This document shows positions 41,903-50,621 of a stretch of DNA of 64,000 nt, piece by piece. Position numbers and translations under genes: made by a program. Source of the stretch: Duganella sp. CF517 (GTDB lineage Bacteria; Pseudomonadota; Gammaproteobacteria; Burkholderiales; Burkholderiaceae_D); assembly GCF_900110275.1 (NCBI RefSeq), contig NZ_FODC01000001.1, positions 62,001 to 126,000 on the forward strand, written 5' to 3'. A model generated the notes under the pieces. That model searched no databases and was not told the DNA's origin. It saw nothing but the letters and a program-made list of their open reading frames with translations. Every line of letters starts with the position of its first letter. The stretch's first letter is position 1.

Positions 41903-43642
41903 TTAGAGTTTGCCAAGTTTGAGTTGTTCAGCCGCATAGGCGCAAGCACGGACGGTGAGCGCCATGAAGGTCAGCGACGGGTTCTGCCAGGCGCTGGAGC
42001 ACATGCTGGCGCCGTCGGTCACGAACAGGTTCGGGACATCGTGCGCCTGGTTGTAACCGTTGAGCATCGAGGTCTTCGGATCGCGCCCCATGCGTGCCGT
42101 GCCCATTTCGTGGATCGACAGCCCGGGCGCCCACTGCTCGGTCGTCTTGATCGATTTCTTGACGTCCTTCACGCCCAGCGATTCGAGGATGTTGGCGGCG
42201 GTGTCGGCCATGTCCTCGCGCATCTTGTCGTCGTTGGCCGAATAGGTGCAGTCAATATGCAGCTGCGGCATGCCCCATTTGTCCTTCTTGGTCGGATGCA
42301 GGCTGACCATGTTTTCATAGCGCGGCAGCATCTCGCCCTGGCCATACAGGCCGAAGTGCCACTGGCCCGGCTTGCGGATCATGGCCTTGTAATCCTTCCC
42401 GAAGCCCGGCTTGCCGCCCTGCTGCTGCCAGCCTTTGCGCCCGGCGCCGCCCGACAGCGCATAGCCGCGCAGGAAGCCGGGATGCTGCTCGGCCACGTTG
42501 CGGAAACGCGGAATGTACGGTCCGGTCGGACGGCGGCCCGAGTAATAATCGTTCTCGTAGCCCTCGACGCGGCCGGAGGCGCCGGCGCCGAACAAATGGT
42601 CCATCAGATAGTGGCCCAGCACGCCGGACGAGTTGCCCAGCCCGGTCGGGAAGGCCTCGGACGTCGAATTCAGCAACACCTGCGTGCTGCCCAGGGTCGA
42701 GGCGCACAGGAACACCACCTTGGCGTGGAACTCGCGCGTTTCCATGGTTTCGGCGTCGATCACGCGCACGCCGGTGGCGCGGTTGGTCTTGGCGTCGTAC
42801 AGCACGCTGTGGACGATGGCGTTGGTGGCCACGCTCAGGCGGCCGGTGGCGGCGGCGGCCGGCAAGGTCGAGCTTTGCGTCGAGAAATACGCGCCGAAGG
42901 AACAGCCTCGGTTGCACATGCTGCGCGCCATGCAGCTGCCGCGTCCCATCTCCAGATGCTTCTCGTTGGGTTTGGTCAGGTGGGCGCAGCGGCCCATGAT
43001 CATGCGGGCCGGGGCGAAACTGGCGTCGAACTTCTTCTTCATCGCCGCCTCGACGGTGTTGAATTCGAACGGCGGCAGGAACTCGCTGTCCGGCAAGACC
43101 GCCAGGTTTTCCCGTCCGCCGCTGATGCCGACGTGGCGCTCGACGTGGGTGTACCAGGATTCCAGGTCCGCATAGCGGATCGGCCAGTCGACGCCGTGGC
43201 CGTCCTTGGCGTTGGCTTCGAAGTCGAGGTCGCTCCAGCGGTACGATTGGCGCGCCCACATCAACGATTTGCCGCCCAGCTGATTGCCGCGTATCCAGCT
43301 GAACGGCTTGCCCTCCGGCGTGCTGTAAGGCATGTCGCGGTCGTTGTTGAAGAAGTGCTTGGTGTGGTCGTCGAAAGCGTAGCATTTGCGTTGCTCGGCG
43401 AATTGGTCCGCGGCGAGCTTTTCCTCGACCAGGCCGCGGTTGGGCAGCTTCCACTCGTCGACGCCTTCGCCGATGTAGTCGCTGCGGTGCTCGACCGGGC
43501 GGCCGCGCTCGACCATGAGGGTGCGCAGCCCGCGTTCGCACATTTCCTTGGCGGCCCAGCCGCCGGTGATGCCCGAGCCGACCACGATGACGTCGAATTG
43601 CTCGGCGCTTTGCTTGATGTAAAACGATGAAGTTTGGCTCAT
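41903..43642 (-). CDS. GMC-family FAD oxidoreductase, probable glucoside 3-dehydrogenase large subunit (LacA-like)
   Basis: 579 residues. The N-terminal FAD motif VIVVGSGITGGWAAKEM and the ERGRP that follows define the GMC fold. SWIRGNQLGGKSLMW and the C-terminal HEMGTARMG / WQNPSLTFMAL carry the active-site His and Asn. Together with the next-upstream subunit-3 gene it matches the LacA/LacC type of periplasmic glycoside 3-dehydrogenase, which oxidises the C3 hydroxyl of glucosides or galactosides and passes electrons to a cytochrome c. No signal peptide is visible on this subunit; it would be co-exported with the Tat-bearing small subunit. The two genes overlap by 4 bases. No cytochrome gene is in the window. 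Confidence 0.88.
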   Translation of the reverse strand: MSQTSSFYIKQSAEQFDVIVVGSGITGGWAAKEMCERGLRTLMVERGRPVEHRSDYIGEGVDEWKLPNRGLVEEKLAADQFAEQRKCYAFDDHTKHFFNNDRDMPYSTPEGKPFSWIRGNQLGGKSLMWARQSYRWSDLDFEANAKDGHGVDWPIRYADLESWYTHVERHVGISGGRENLAVLPDSEFLPPFEFNTVEAAMKKKFDASFAPARMIMGRCAHLTKPNEKHLEMGRGSCMARSMCNRGCSFGAYFSTQSSTLPAAAATGRLSVATNAIVHSVLYDAKTNRATGVRVIDAETMETREFHAKVVFLCASTLGSTQVLLNSTSEAFPTGLGNSSGVLGHYLMDHLFGAGASGRVEGYENDYYSGRRPTGPYIPRFRNVAEQHPGFLRGYALSGGAGRKGWQQQGGKPGFGKDYKAMIRKPGQWHFGLYGQGEMLPRYENMVSLHPTKKDKWGMPQLHIDCTYSANDDKMREDMADTAANILESLGVKDVKKSIKTTEQWAPGLSIHEMGTARMGRDPKTSMLNGYNQAHDVPNLFVTDGASMCSSAWQNPSLTFMALTVRACAYAAEQLKLGKL

Positions 43643-44217
43643 GTCAGCGCCCAGGTCCTGGTGTTTTTACGAACGGGGAAGTTGCCCTTGTAGCCTCCGG
43701 GCACCGGCAGATACGCCAGCTCGAGCGTCGAGCCGGCCTCCGAGGTGTAGTAGGCGAACAGCGTATAGGACTTCAGGGTTCGGAAAAACCGCTGATCGTC
43801 GGCGGTGAACGGCGCGGCGGCGCCATCGAGGGCGTGCAGCAGCGCGACGCGGCGCTTGGCCGGCAGCGCGCGAAAGCGTTTGCCGTCGGCCGCCAGCGCG
43901 ACGGCGTCCACCCGCTCCAGGCCGGCGATAAAGCTCTGCTGCTCGGTCGCGGTGGCGCACACCATCAACATATGGTCGATGGTGCGGTGCGCGCCGACCG
44001 CCAGCGCGCCGGGCGTGTCGGTCGCCGGAATGATGTGCTCGGCCAGCACGGCCGTCAGCGCCAGCGCGTCGGCCGACAACAACTCCGGCGCGGCGGGTGC
44101 CTTGCCGGTGGCCGCCAGCGCCGCCAGGGCGTCGCCGGACAATGCCAGGCCGCACAGGCCGGCCAATTTGATGAGAGCGGATCTGCGTCCGTCGATCTCT
44201 CGTTCAGCATGCAACAT
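43639..44217 (-). CDS. gluconate 2-dehydrogenase subunit 3-family protein (LacC-like, Tat signal)
   Basis: 192 residues. The N-terminus DGRRSALIKLAGLCGLAL is a twin-arginine signal. The body shows LTAVLAEHIIPATDTPGA, and a late SYTLFAYYTSEAGSTLELAYLPVPGGYKG, both typical of the small subunit of periplasmic GMC dehydrogenases. It would chaperone and export the flavoprotein encoded next. ATG 44217 was chosen because GGAGGAG stands right before it; the longer frame begins with TTG. It follows the AraC gene by 23 bases and overlaps the GMC start by 4. Confidence 0.86.
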   Translation of the reverse strand: MLHAEREIDGRRSALIKLAGLCGLALSGDALAALAATGKAPAAPELLSADALALTAVLAEHIIPATDTPGALAVGAHRTIDHMLMVCATATEQQSFIAGLERVDAVALAADGKRFRALPAKRRVALLHALDGAAAPFTADDQRFFRTLKSYTLFAYYTSEAGSTLELAYLPVPGGYKGNFPVRKNTRTWALT

Positions 44218-44240
44218 GTCTCCTCCAATGCTTCTTTGGT

Positions 44241-45101
44241 TCAACTACTCCTTCGGACCGTTCCCGCCCGCCCGGAGGCCAGCAAGGACAGCTGATATTG
44301 TTTCGGCGTGATGCCGACCACACTACGGAAAATCTTGGTGAAATAACTTTGGCCGCCGAAGCCGGTCTCCACCGCCACGCGGGCGATGCTCTGCGCGCCA
44401 GGCAGCAAGCGGCACGCCTCGTGGATCTTCATGCGCAGGATGTACTGCTTGGGCGTCAGCGAAAAGTGCTGCTTGAACTTGCGTTCGAAGGTCGACAGCG
44501 ACATGCACGACAGGCTGGCCAGGTGTTCGATGCCGATATCCTCGGTCAGGTGCGCTTGCAGGTATTCGATGCAGCTTTTGAACACGTGGAACGGCGCGAT
44601 GGCTTCCTGCGAGCGCTGGGCGTCGCGGCTGAAACCCTCGACGCCGACGATCTCGCCGTGGCGGTCGCGCACCGGCGCCTTGGTGGTGAACAGCCAGGTC
44701 AACGCGCCGTTGTTACCATCGATGACTTCGAGCTTGTTTTTGACGGCGACGCCGCTTTCCATCACCTGCAGATCGTCGGCGCGGATGCGGTCGGCGATGT
44801 CGCGGCGGAAGAAGTCATGGTCGGATTTGCCGATGATGTCCTTGACGCTGGACAGGGAATGCTGCTCCTGCAGCAGCCGGTTGCCCCAGACGAACTGGCC
44901 GGCGCGGTTCTTGGCAAAATAATACGTATCCTGCAAATCGTCGAACAGGACGCTGGGCGTGGAGATGCCGTGATGATAGAAAAATTCGGCGCAATCGGAA
45001 GTCGGCGCGGCGCCGTCGCCGGCCAGGAAATTTTGGTGCTTTTCCTTTTCGGTGTCGCCGGTGGCCACCACCATGCCCATCCTGATCATCCTCGTGCTCA
45101 T
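44241..45101 (-). CDS. AraC-family regulator with N-terminal PAS domain
   Basis: 286 residues. A PAS-like sensor (about 50-150: FAKNRAGQFVWGNRLLQEQH, IIGKSDHDFF, WLFTTKAPVRDRHGEIVGVEGFSRD) precedes the double helix-turn-helix of AraC (about 175-275: IGIEHLASLSCMSLSTFERKFKQHF, IARVAVETGFGGQSYFTKIFRSVVGITPKQY). It is the first gene of the nine-gene leftward operon and is the likely regulator of it. No strong ribosome site precedes ATG 45101, and internal ATGs a few codons later are possible. The 248-bp gap upstream (45102-45349) is AT-rich and holds its promoter. Confidence 0.85.
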   Translation of the reverse strand: MSTRMIRMGMVVATGDTEKEKHQNFLAGDGAAPTSDCAEFFYHHGISTPSVLFDDLQDTYYFAKNRAGQFVWGNRLLQEQHSLSSVKDIIGKSDHDFFRRDIADRIRADDLQVMESGVAVKNKLEVIDGNNGALTWLFTTKAPVRDRHGEIVGVEGFSRDAQRSQEAIAPFHVFKSCIEYLQAHLTEDIGIEHLASLSCMSLSTFERKFKQHFSLTPKQYILRMKIHEACRLLPGAQSIARVAVETGFGGQSYFTKIFRSVVGITPKQYQLSLLASGRAGTVRRSS

Positions 45102-45349
45102 CGCCGTATGCCATTCGCTAGTCTGGCGAGAATGGTAGCATCGACAACACCGGGAAAGTGATAAAAAATCGGAAAAATTTATAACGAAATCGGCAAGTCA
45201 AAAATTCGCAGGCCGCGCTCACGCCCTGTGGCCGAGGTTGGAATTTGTCACAAGCACCGTCTTCTCCATGTCATTAACAGGGTCTTAAGCTTAGCCGGCC
45301 ACAATCGCGTGAGTCCACTCCACCTTCCTTGAACAATGAAGCCTAACAA

Positions 45350-45967
45350 ATGAGTTACGCAGGCGACGGCCCGGCACTTTCCCAACTATTGCGCGAACTG
45401 GCGGACGATACGTCGCGCGACCGGATCGCCGTCGGCGACCTGCTGCTCGCGCTAGGCGACCGCGCGACCGCCGCCCTGTTGTTCATCTTCGCTTTTCCCA
45501 ACATTTTGCCGGTGCCGCCGGGAACCTCGGCCATATTGGGCGCGCCACTGGTGTTCCTCGCCGCCCAGCTGACGTTCGGCATGCGGCCCTGGCTGCCGGG
45601 CATCATCAGCCGACGCTCGATGGCGCGCGCCGACTTCCACGGCATGATACGGCGCGTGATTCCTTGGCTGGAACGGGCGGAGAAGCTGCTGCGTCCGCGC
45701 ATCAGTGTGCTCGCGCTGCCGCCGTGCGAATACGTGATCGGCCTGGTGTGCCTGCTGCTGGCGGTGGTGCTGGTGCTGCCTATCCCGCTGGGAAACATGC
45801 TGCCCGCCCTGTCCATCAGCCTGCTGGCACTCGGACTGCTCGAACGCGACGGCTTCGCCGTTGCGACCGGCGTGGTGGCGGCCAGCGCTTCCGCCGTGCT
45901 GGTTTCCGGCGTCATCTGGGGCATCGTCAAAGCGTGTGTCTTCATGGTCGCGCAAGTGCTGGTTTAG
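45350..45967 (+). CDS. ExoD-family exopolysaccharide synthesis protein
   Basis: 205 residues. The ExoD pattern is seen: LLRELADDTSRDRIAVGDLLLALGDRATAALLFIFAFPNILPVPPG near the start, then RPWLPGIISRRSMAR, and four to five membrane helices including VIGLVCLLLAVVLVLPIPLGNMLPALSI. ExoD proteins are inner-membrane proteins needed for normal exopolysaccharide in rhizobia; the mechanism is unknown. It is divergent from the AraC-led operon and convergent with the MscS gene, with 23 bases between the stops. Confidence 0.83.
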   Translation: MSYAGDGPALSQLLRELADDTSRDRIAVGDLLLALGDRATAALLFIFAFPNILPVPPGTSAILGAPLVFLAAQLTFGMRPWLPGIISRRSMARADFHGMIRRVIPWLERAEKLLRPRISVLALPPCEYVIGLVCLLLAVVLVLPIPLGNMLPALSISLLALGLLERDGFAVATGVVAASASAVLVSGVIWGIVKACVFMVAQVLV

Positions 45968-45990
45968 CCCCTTGCCGCGCCCATCCCTCG

Positions 45991-47640
45991 TTACATCACC
46001 GATTTCGCGAAGCTGTTGCGCGAGGCCGTAACGCCGATGCCTACCGGCGTTGGCATTTCCGCCGCCGCCGCGCGCTGCGGTGCGTAGAACACGGTTTGCG
46101 TCGGGAACGCCAGTGCGATGCCGGCCGCTTCCAGCCGCTCGTAGATGGTGAGCAGCAGCTCCTCGCGGATCACCACCTGGGCGTCGAACTCGGGCACGTC
46201 GATGTACGAGAACACTTCGATGTTGAAGGCGCGGTCGGTGATGTTGCCCAACCGGGCGCGGGCGCCTTCCGCCATCTTGTCGTTGGTGGCCAGCACCTGC
46301 TGGACGATGGTGATGGCCTCGCGCAGCTTGGCCGACGTGGTGCCGTAGGAAATGGCGATCACCGGATTGAACAGGAACCGGTCGCGCTCGGCGAAGTTCT
46401 CGATCTGGCGCGCCGACAAGTCGCCGTTGGGGACGGTCACCACGGTGCGCTCGCCGGTGCGGATGCGCGACGAGCGGATGCCGACGTCCTCCACCGTGCC
46501 GACCACGTCGCCGACCCGGACGAAATCGCCCACCTGCAGCGGACGGTCGGCGATGATGGTGACGCTGCCGACCAGATTCTCCACGGTCTTCTGGGCGCCC
46601 AGCGCCAGCGCGATACCGCCGATCCCCAGCGCCGCGATCCCGGTGGTGACATCGATGCCGAAGGTGCCGAGGATGCCGATGCCGGCGAACGCGAGCAGCA
46701 GGAACTTGACGGTGCGCCGCGCCAGGATGATGACCGAAACGATCTGGCGGCGCTGGTGGCGCTGCATGCGCGCGACGGCCAGGTCGGCGATGCCGTCGAC
46801 CAGCCGCAGGCCGAACCACACTACCGCGATGGCGGTGATGACGCCGGTGTAGCGCAGCAGATTCTGGCGCGCGACGATGGACACGGGCAGCGCGTCGGCC
46901 CAGTTGTAGAACACGGCGACGGCGACCAGCAAACTGAGTGGCGGCAGCGCCGCCTCGGCAAAGCGGTAGCCGCTGCTGGCGGCCGGATCGGCGACCAGCC
47001 GGCGGATGACGGTCACGCAAATGACCGAAACCAGCCACAAGCCGCCAAACACCACCACGCCCAGCCCGAGCAGCACGCCCCAGTCCTTGAGCGGCGCGCC
47101 GGCGACGAACCATTCGTTTTTCGGCGGCGCCTGGACCACCGGCGCCAGCTTGATCGCCGCCGACGTCAGCGCCAGCGTCTCTTTGGAGATGCGCCACACC
47201 TGCCGCTCGCCGTCTTGTCCGCGCGTGAGCAAAATGGGCACTTCCTTGCCCTGCAGCGTGACTTCGCCGATGTTTTCCTCGTCGGCGGCCAGGTCGTCGT
47301 CCAGCCTGCCGGTGTCGACGTTGGACAAGGCCGCGAACGGCTTGAGCGAGCCGCTATCGTCGAGCAGCGCGTGGAAGGCGCGCGCCTGGCTGGCCGCGGT
47401 GCGCTGCTGGCGGTTGCTGGTCGGCGCGGGCAAATCGAAGAACTGGGCGGCGCGGTCGTAATCGAGTTCGGCCAACGCGCCGATCAGCCCGGCGACCATG
47501 GAGCGCGGGGTCTCGCGGCCGAGCGTGTCGGCGGGAACGGCGGGCGCTTCGGCGGCGGGCTTGACGGGCGGAACCGCAACGGCCAGGGGTGCGGCCAGCG
47601 CTAGCACCAGCCAGATCAGAAAGGTGGGAATAAAACGCAT
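45991..47640 (-). CDS. MscS-family mechanosensitive channel with long periplasmic N-terminus
   Basis: 549 residues. The signal peptide (FLIWLVLALAAPLAVAV) and a periplasmic region to about 165 are followed by four to five membrane helices. The conserved pore helix is seen as TTGIAALGIGGIALALGAQKTVENLVGSV. The beta domain shows GDFVRVGDVVGTVEDVGIRSSRIRT and TVPNGDLSARQIENF, then the C-terminal alpha/beta vestibule. It would release solutes on hypo-osmotic shock. ATG 47640 was chosen because the longer frame adds a non-membrane stretch before the signal peptide. Confidence 0.88.
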   Translation of the reverse strand: MRFIPTFLIWLVLALAAPLAVAVPPVKPAAEAPAVPADTLGRETPRSMVAGLIGALAELDYDRAAQFFDLPAPTSNRQQRTAASQARAFHALLDDSGSLKPFAALSNVDTGRLDDDLAADEENIGEVTLQGKEVPILLTRGQDGERQVWRISKETLALTSAAIKLAPVVQAPPKNEWFVAGAPLKDWGVLLGLGVVVFGGLWLVSVICVTVIRRLVADPAASSGYRFAEAALPPLSLLVAVAVFYNWADALPVSIVARQNLLRYTGVITAIAVVWFGLRLVDGIADLAVARMQRHQRRQIVSVIILARRTVKFLLLAFAGIGILGTFGIDVTTGIAALGIGGIALALGAQKTVENLVGSVTIIADRPLQVGDFVRVGDVVGTVEDVGIRSSRIRTGERTVVTVPNGDLSARQIENFAERDRFLFNPVIAISYGTTSAKLREAITIVQQVLATNDKMAEGARARLGNITDRAFNIEVFSYIDVPEFDAQVVIREELLLTIYERLEAAGIALAFPTQTVFYAPQRAAAAEMPTPVGIGVTASRNSFAKSVM

Positions 47641-47752
47641 GTTAAGAACGACTCCTATGCCTGTTACATGGTGTTTCAGCGCGAAACTGCCATGTCGGCC
47701 GTCAATGATAAAAGTCTCCCGCGCAGTTCGCTGTACGTTACCGCACAAAGGA

Positions 47753-47769
47753 AACCCGCGATGCGGGGT
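47753..47769 (-). terminator. candidate intrinsic terminator on the minus strand
   Basis: Read leftward, CCCGC-ATC-GCGGG is a 5-bp stem with a 3-base loop followed by TTTCCTTTG. It lies about 40 bases beyond the end of the HAD remnant and would end leftward transcription from the toxin-antitoxin region. Confidence 0.4.
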
Positions 47770-47805
47770 CCTATCGTGCAGGAGCACACGGTACAGAGCT
47801 TGCTA

Positions 47806-48012
47806 CTAGTCCATCGACCCGAACACCGGCAGGGCGCCGGCCTCGCGCAGCCGGTCGGCTTGGTCCGGCGGGCTGTGCGGGCCGCCGGTGAATCCCAGCA
47901 CGACCGAGCCGGCCGCCATCAGGTAGACGGCCGGCTCAGGTTTCGGCCGGCCGGCTATGTCGGCTGTCTAGAGGCCGCCGTCGAACAAGGAGATGAGGTG
48001 GGTAATGGTCAT
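47806..48012 (-). pseudogene. decayed HAD-superfamily phosphatase remnant
   Basis: A 69-codon leftward frame starts MTITHLISLFDGGL, resembling the nucleophile motif I of HAD hydrolases (FDxDGVL), but meets an in-frame TAG at once. It resumes with AGRPKPEPAVYLMAAG and GFTGGPHSPPDQADRLREAGALPVF, the C-terminal KPxPxxY and GFTGG-x-H motifs of HAD phosphatases. The whole cap and core between them are missing, so it is the two ends of a former gene joined by deletions. It lies directly downstream of the hepT gene. Confidence 0.7.
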
Positions 48013-48030
48013 GCGCTGCAAAGCTCCTGT

Positions 48031-48390
48031 CTATGCCAATCCGGAAACAGCGTTTCGCACTTGACGATATAAGATAGGCAAATCGGTACGGATCGTCTGC
48101 CACACAAGTTCGTAGTCGATCTTAAAATAGCCATGCGCAACGGCGTTACGCATTTGGTAGGCGAAGGCCAACGGTAGTTCTGGGTGCTGATCAGCAAACT
48201 GCGGATAGTGTTTCAGAACATTGTTGCTGGCTTCGCCAAGGATTTCCAAGTTTCGGATCACCGCGTCCTGCACCAACTCGTTCTGAAGAAAGGCTACCTC
48301 ATCTAACAACGCCGTGTAGCGATCAATTCGTTCGATCGCATGAAGCATATGCGCCAAGTAGTCCGGAAGCCGCTGCCCATCCTTGCTCAT
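48031..48390 (-). CDS. HepT-like toxin (DUF86) of a type VII toxin-antitoxin pair
   Basis: 119 residues, all helical. The family motif Rx4HxY is present as RNAVAHGY, followed by FKIDYELVW. Members were described as ribonucleases that the paired nucleotidyltransferase neutralises by AMP- or nucleotide-tagging the motif tyrosine. It overlaps the upstream antitoxin gene by 4 bases, the usual arrangement (antitoxin first). Confidence 0.88.
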   Translation of the reverse strand: MSKDGQRLPDYLAHMLHAIERIDRYTALLDEVAFLQNELVQDAVIRNLEILGEASNNVLKHYPQFADQHPELPLAFAYQMRNAVAHGYFKIDYELVWQTIRTDLPILYRQVRNAVSGLA

Positions 48391-48677
48391 ACAGGGATCG
48401 CCTTCGCCAGAACGGCGACACGAAATTTCTCTGGCAGCGACTTCGGCGTCAGAACATCGACTGGCACGCCTAGCAACTGCAAAAGCTCATGCCGAATGGC
48501 GCCGATGTCGAACAACGTCGTCTCGGAAGTCGGATCAACCAAGATGTCCAAGTCGCTTGCTTCCGTATCGCAGCCCTGCGCGACCGAGCCGAAGACACGC
48601 GGATTACAGGCGCGGTGCCTTTCGACGATACTGCGAATTGCCGCGCGATGTGTATGAAAAGCGTCGGATGGTCTCAT
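48387..48677 (-). CDS. MntA-like minimal nucleotidyltransferase antitoxin
   Basis: 96 residues. The catalytic GS-x10-DxD signature is complete (GSVAQGCDTEASDLDILVD). The enzyme would transfer nucleotides from ATP to the HepT tyrosine and so silence the toxin. It is the first gene of the two-gene unit and overlaps hepT by 4 bases. The leader (48678-48812) is 135 bp and AT-richer; no operator was recognised. Confidence 0.87.
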   Translation of the reverse strand: MRPSDAFHTHRAAIRSIVERHRACNPRVFGSVAQGCDTEASDLDILVDPTSETTLFDIGAIRHELLQLLGVPVDVLTPKSLPEKFRVAVLAKAIPV

Positions 48678-48812
48678 GATTTAGAGTTAGCCTGGTCGAT
48701 GGCACCGGAGTGCATCGATTGTAGCATCGACATCCTTTACTGGACGAATTGAACGGTGGCACGGTTTTGCCGAGTGCGAACCTCACCGAATCGCCAGTTA
48801 TTTACCCGCTTG

Positions 48813-49511
48813 CTACGGCCGCCGCCGCGACACGATGAAGCGTTCAAGCTCGGCGGCGGCGTGGTCGATGTGGCGCTTTAGCAGGCTGGCCGCCGCCCTC
48901 ACCTCGCCGACTTTGCACAGGCGCACAAGTTCGGCGTGCTCTTCCTCGGCGCGCCGGCAACTCTCGACGCTCAATGACAATTGCAGGCGCGTGTAACGGT
49001 CGGTCTGCTGCAACAGTCCGGCGACGATGGCCAACGTACGCGGCTGTTCGGCGCGCGACATCAGCAGGTCGTGCAACCTCGTGTTCAGTTCGCCCCAGCG
49101 GGTTGGATGTTGCGCGTGCAATTCCTGTTTGTACTCGGCCAGGATGGCGTCGATTTCCGCGAAGTCGGCCGGCGTGAGCTTGGGCGCCGACTTTTTCAAC
49201 AGCAGCGGTTCTAGCAGGCCGCGCAACATGAACAGTTCATTGATCTCGCCGACCGACAGCTCGGACACCACCGCGCCCTTGTGCGGCACGATCCGAACCA
49301 GGCCCTCGCCCTCGAGCTGCACCAGCGCCTCGCGCACGGGAATGCGGCTGATGCCGAATTCGGCCGCCAGCGCGTCCTGGCGCAGCTGGAAGCCCTCCGG
49401 CAGGTCGCCGGACATGATCTTGCGGCGCAACGCGTCCGCCGCCTGCTCGGCGACGGTGGTCACCGCAAAGCGCGGGGCTGCGGCCTTGGCGGCGGTAACG
49501 GTGGAACTCAT
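48813..49511 (-). CDS. GntR-family regulator, FCD (FadR-like) subgroup
   Basis: 232 residues. The N-terminal winged helix (about 18-85: VAEQAADALRRKIMSGDLPEG, LAAEFGISRIPVREALVQLEGEGLVRIVPHKGAVV) is followed by an all-helical FCD ligand domain with likely metal-binding His residues (LNTRLHDLLM, EEEHAELVRL, LLKRHIDHA). It is the second gene after the DapA-family gene, 106 bases away, and that gap holds a long palindrome. A related palindrome lies before the DapA gene. It probably controls that gene and itself. Confidence 0.86.
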   Translation of the reverse strand: MSSTVTAAKAAAPRFAVTTVAEQAADALRRKIMSGDLPEGFQLRQDALAAEFGISRIPVREALVQLEGEGLVRIVPHKGAVVSELSVGEINELFMLRGLLEPLLLKKSAPKLTPADFAEIDAILAEYKQELHAQHPTRWGELNTRLHDLLMSRAEQPRTLAIVAGLLQQTDRYTRLQLSLSVESCRRAEEEHAELVRLCKVGEVRAAASLLKRHIDHAAAELERFIVSRRRP

Positions 49512-49530
49512 GGCGGGCTTTCGGTCAGGT

Positions 49531-49550
49531 CTCCGGGCAGGCGCCCGGAG
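49531..49550. repeat. hairpin in the GntR leader
   Basis: CTCCGGGC-AGGC-GCCCGGAG is an 8-bp perfect stem 20-39 bases upstream of the GntR start, between the palindrome at 49557 and the gene. Read rightward it is followed by TTTTC, but no rightward gene ends here. Confidence 0.45.
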
Positions 49551-49556
49551 TTTTCA

Positions 49557-49583
49557 GGCGGCAGTATAAATTATATTGCCGCC
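49557..49583. promoter_or_regulatory. 27-bp palindrome, candidate GntR operator and/or terminator
   Basis: GGCGGCA, G, TATAA, A, TTATA, T, TGCCGCC: both arms pair fully except one G/T pair. It lies 46-72 bases upstream of the GntR ATG and 35 bases after the DapA-family stop. The AT-rich centre has the TTTATAC half-site (minus strand) also found at 50630-50636, as expected for a shared GntR operator, while the GC arms could also act as a terminator stem. Confidence 0.55.
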
Positions 49584-49617
49584 CTCGCCGGAAATAACCG
49601 GCGCGCCGGTGGAAACC

Positions 49618-50562
49618 TTAAGCGGCAACCTCTTTCGACCAGCCGGCGTACCAGGTGCGGAACAGGCCGTACTGGATCTCGGCATAGCGGCGCTGGCTGT
49701 CGCTGAGCACATCGGTTTCGTTGAAGTGCAAGGTGTACTCCTTGTCGCCGTTGAGCACCATCAGGTATTTGTAGAACAGCACCAGGTCGGTGCCCTCGTC
49801 GAACGACGACAGCACGGCCAGCGCCGATTCCAGCTCGCGCGCCTGGCGGCGGGCGGTGACGTCGCCCTCGGCGGCCTTGCGGCACAGCGCGACCAGTTGC
49901 AGCACCTCGCGCGGCAGCGCGTTGCCGATGCCGGTGATGGCGCCGGTGGCGCCGCAGTTGACGAAACCGTGGAACACCTGCGTGTCGACGCCGGCCATCA
50001 AGGTGACGTTCTCGTCCTGGCTGGTGATGTGCTCGGCCGCGTAGCGCAGATCGACCGCGCCGCCGAATTCCTTGAAGCCGATCAGGTTGGCATGCTTGGC
50101 GCGCAGTTCGAAGAACAGGTCGGCGCGCGTGGCGAAGCCGTAGTACGGGCTGTTATAGATCACGCTCGGCAGCTTCGGCGCGGCCGACAGGACCGCTTCG
50201 AAGTGGGCCTTCTGCGCGGCCGGCGAGGCGCCGCGCGACAACACGCGTGGAATCACCATCAGGCCGCTCGCGCCCACCTTGGCCGCGTGCGCGGCGTGCG
50301 ACACCGCCTCCTTCGAGTTGACCGCGCCGGTGCCGACGATGGTCGGAACGCCGGCGGCGACCAGGCGCGCCACGCCCTCCTGGCGCTGCGCTTCGGTCAG
50401 CAGCGGCCAGTCGCCCATCGAGCCGCAATACACCACCGCGCTCATGCCGAGGTCGACCAGCTCGCGGCCCTTTTTCACCAGCGCGTCGAAGTCGGGGGTG
50501 CGCTCGGGGGTGCATGGGGTCATCAGGGCCGGAATGGTACCGGTGAAGATATTGTCGCTCAT
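49618..50562 (-). CDS. DapA/NanA-family (dihydrodipicolinate synthase-like) aldolase or dehydratase
   Basis: 314 residues, TIM barrel. Family motifs are visible: GTIPALMTPC, VVYCGSMGDWPLLTEAQR, SVIYNSPYYGF with the active-site Tyr, LIGFKEFGG with the Schiff-base Lys, and NCGATGAITGIGN. The GTTxGE-like motif is changed to GSMGDW, so it is not the lysine-pathway DapA. Enzymes of this type act in sugar-acid, sialic-acid or hydroxyproline breakdown. ATG 50562 (GGAAG upstream) was chosen; the longer frame overlaps the operator-side leader. It is followed by the GntR gene on the same strand. Confidence 0.85.
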   Translation of the reverse strand: MSDNIFTGTIPALMTPCTPERTPDFDALVKKGRELVDLGMSAVVYCGSMGDWPLLTEAQRQEGVARLVAAGVPTIVGTGAVNSKEAVSHAAHAAKVGASGLMVIPRVLSRGASPAAQKAHFEAVLSAAPKLPSVIYNSPYYGFATRADLFFELRAKHANLIGFKEFGGAVDLRYAAEHITSQDENVTLMAGVDTQVFHGFVNCGATGAITGIGNALPREVLQLVALCRKAAEGDVTARRQARELESALAVLSSFDEGTDLVLFYKYLMVLNGDKEYTLHFNETDVLSDSQRRYAEIQYGLFRTWYAGWSKEVAA

Positions 50563-50621
50563 GGTGCTTCCTTTTGGATAGGCGTTGGAGGGGTGGAACT
50601 GACCCACGCATCATAATCGTT

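Noticed and set aside
48754..48769. TGGCACGGTTTTGCC, resembling a sigma-54 promoter
   Set aside because: The spacing between the GG and GC elements is one base short, and no rightward gene starts downstream.
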